From the NCBI GenBank assembly GCA_028684065.1, contig JAQUGO010000008.1, positions 62,001 to 126,000 on the forward strand: 64,000 bases of DNA. Direction: 5' to 3'. Shown here in pieces: positions 62,616 to 64,000 of this stretch; within the stretch, counting starts at the first letter, position 1, and each line of letters begins with the position of its first letter. The translations under genes and the position numbers were made by a program. Under the pieces are notes generated by a model. It was not told the origin of the DNA. It did no database searches and was given only the letters and a program-made list of their open reading frames with translations. This stretch comes from Sulfurospirillaceae bacterium. Its GTDB lineage: Bacteria; Campylobacterota; Campylobacteria; Campylobacterales; Sulfurospirillaceae.

Positions 62616-63896
62616 TTGGGTTTTTTTAAACTTCAAGAAAATGGTACAAATGTCAAAACTGAGCTAACTGCAGGTTTTACAACATTCTTGACCATGATGT
62701 ACATCGTTCCTGTTAATGCCATTATTATGAGCAAAACTGGAATGCCAATGGAGGCTTTAATCACAGCAACAGCTTTGATTACCATCTTCTCAACAGTTCT
62801 AAATGGTCTTTGGGCAAATACTCCAATCGCAATGAGCGTAGGAATGGGACTTAATGCGTATTTTACATTTGGGTTAGTTTTAGGTATGAAAATACCATGG
62901 CAAACCGCTTTAGGTGTTGTATTTCTCTCTGGTATGCTCTTCTTATTACTCTCATTTACACAACTGCGTGTATGGATTATGAAAAGTGTTCCAACGGATT
63001 TAAGACGTGCTATTAGTGCTGGTATTGGTTCCTTTATCGCTTTTATTGGGCTTAAAAGTATGGGTATGATTATCGCTAATCCAGCTGTTTTGGTAGGTGT
63101 TGGTAATTTTAAAAATCCAAATGTGCTTTTGGGTGTCTTAGGTTTAATTTTGGTATTTGCTTTTTATTCATGGAAAATTAAAGGCGCTTTTATTTTAGCG
63201 GTGATTTTAACGTCTGTCATTGCATGGGTTCTTGGTATTGCTCCGTATCCAACAGGGTTATTTTCATTTCCAGCTTCTCCAAGTTCTATTGTCTTACAAT
63301 TAGATATCACATCAGCATTTACGTTATCATTGCTCCCTGTTATCATAACTTTTTTGATTACGGATTTATTTGATTCATTGGGTACGCTTGCTGGTGTTGG
63401 ATACAGAGCAGGATTGTTTAAAGAAGACGGTAAAGAGCTCCAAAAAACATTGGAAGTTGATGCAGCAGCAACCGTTGCAGGCTCCCTTCTTGGTGTTTCT
63501 ACCACAACTAGTTTTATCGAAAGTGCCGCGGGTGTTGAAGAAGGTGGAAGAACGGGCTTAACTGCTGTGACGACAGGTTTACTTTTCATCTTAACTCTCT
63601 TTATGATGCCACTGTTTAAAGCCATCCCTGAAAATGCAATTTACCCTGTTTTGGTAATGGTAGGTGTTCTCATGTTTAGTGAGCTTTCACATATCAATTT
63701 TAAAGATACTGCAACTGCTGTTGCTACATTTATGATTGTTATCATGATGCCGCTGACATTTTCCATTACAAATGGTTTAGCATTTGGTCTTATCTCTTAT
63801 TTGATTATCAAATTAATTAAAAAAGAATTTAAAGATATTAATTTTGGCATTGTATTCTTGACCTTTGTCAGTTTAATTGTCTTTATTGTGCAATAA
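62616..63896 (+). CDS. NCS2-family purine permease (PbuG/AdeP-like)
   Basis: 426 aa with a TTG start behind AAAAAGGA. About 12-14 membrane helices; family motifs include TFLTMMYIVPVNA, MSVGMGLNAYFTFG, the half-helix FLITDLFDSLGTLAGVGY and SLLGVSTTTSFIESAAGVEEGGRTG. The Azg/PbuG branch imports adenine, guanine or hypoxanthine with protons. It lies 22 bp after mqnE and 10 bp before a phosphoribosyltransferase gene, which suits purine salvage. Confidence 0.92.
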   Translation: MGFFKLQENGTNVKTELTAGFTTFLTMMYIVPVNAIIMSKTGMPMEALITATALITIFSTVLNGLWANTPIAMSVGMGLNAYFTFGLVLGMKIPWQTALGVVFLSGMLFLLLSFTQLRVWIMKSVPTDLRRAISAGIGSFIAFIGLKSMGMIIANPAVLVGVGNFKNPNVLLGVLGLILVFAFYSWKIKGAFILAVILTSVIAWVLGIAPYPTGLFSFPASPSSIVLQLDITSAFTLSLLPVIITFLITDLFDSLGTLAGVGYRAGLFKEDGKELQKTLEVDAAATVAGSLLGVSTTTSFIESAAGVEEGGRTGLTAVTTGLLFILTLFMMPLFKAIPENAIYPVLVMVGVLMFSELSHINFKDTATAVATFMIVIMMPLTFSITNGLAFGLISYLIIKLIKKEFKDINFGIVFLTFVSLIVFIVQ

Positions 63897-63906
63897 AGGA
63901 AGTCAT

Positions 63907-64000
63907 TTGCGTTATTACAGTTATGAAGAATTTAAAATAGATGTCAATAAATTGGCAAAAGAGATAAAACCATACAATCCAGATGTCATTCTTGCCATTG
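63907..64000 (+). CDS. phosphoribosyltransferase, start only
   Basis: A TTG behind AAAGGAAG opens MRYYSYEEFKIDVNKLAK and continues through PYNPDVILAI to the window edge. This matches the N-terminus of xanthine/hypoxanthine phosphoribosyltransferases. Coupling with the purine permease supports salvage of imported bases. About 31 residues are visible. Confidence 0.7.
   Translation, partial: MRYYSYEEFKIDVNKLAKEIKPYNPDVILAI

Overview
The window looks like chromosome from a Campylobacterota species close to Sulfurospirillum. This rests on low GC (high-30s percent by eye), kinases with an HQWRQPL phosphoacceptor box, a Csd4/Pgp1-type M99 carboxypeptidase, the futalosine menaquinone enzyme MqnE, and abundant molybdoenzymes and c-di-GMP proteins. 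No rRNA, tRNA, CRISPR array, insertion sequence or prophage was seen. Species assignment is inference; most functions below are family-level calls made by reading the proteins.

Region 1 (1-18.4 kb) starts with FIST-domain signalling: a chemoreceptor cut by the window edge and a FIST histidine kinase with its response regulator. Next comes a molybdenum aldehyde oxidoreductase (Mop, 907 aa, all cofactor residues at Desulfovibrio gigas numbering) heading a tight operon: a 785-aa flavin/iron-sulfur fusion, a 68-aa double-CxxC protein, a methyltransferase, a C-GCAxxG-C-C-like protein, a radical SAM protein, an AMP ligase, an XdhC-type chaperone, a MobA-like/HD fusion and a histidine phosphatase. 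A MoaD-like protein and an AOR-family (tungsten-type) aldehyde oxidoreductase converge on it. The same 19-bp inverted repeat, ATATGC-N7-GCATAT, sits in both control regions, so the two aldehyde oxidoreductases look co-regulated, perhaps by metal. This set is the best candidate for a poorly described system.

Region 2 (18.4-38.3 kb) has a GH17-GT2 glucan synthase, a frameshifted GGDEF-EAL gene, an ABC-F ATPase with a YciH/SUI1 protein, an AEC transporter, a K+ channel with a TrkA-like partner, a SelW-like selenoprotein hidden by an in-frame UGA, an EAL-HDOD protein, a complete dppABCDF set, a Csd4-like carboxypeptidase, a HIT protein and a radical SAM protein.

Region 3 (38.3-54.6 kb) is respiratory and regulatory. 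Two near-identical-length copies of a three-gene molybdoenzyme operon (850, 270 and 231 aa) flank a two-component system, a PAS-GGDEF-EAL protein and a catalytically dead LMW-phosphatase/ArsC-like protein. Spaced G-tract repeats precede three of these units and a 30-bp palindrome follows both operons. Upstream lie a lipoprotein cytochrome c and a diguanylate cyclase with a CxxCH sensor domain.

Region 4 (54.6-64 kb) is mainly housekeeping: glmS, glnD, trpB, a pentapeptide-repeat protein, a small exported protein, mqnE, an NCS2 purine permease and the start of a phosphoribosyltransferase gene.
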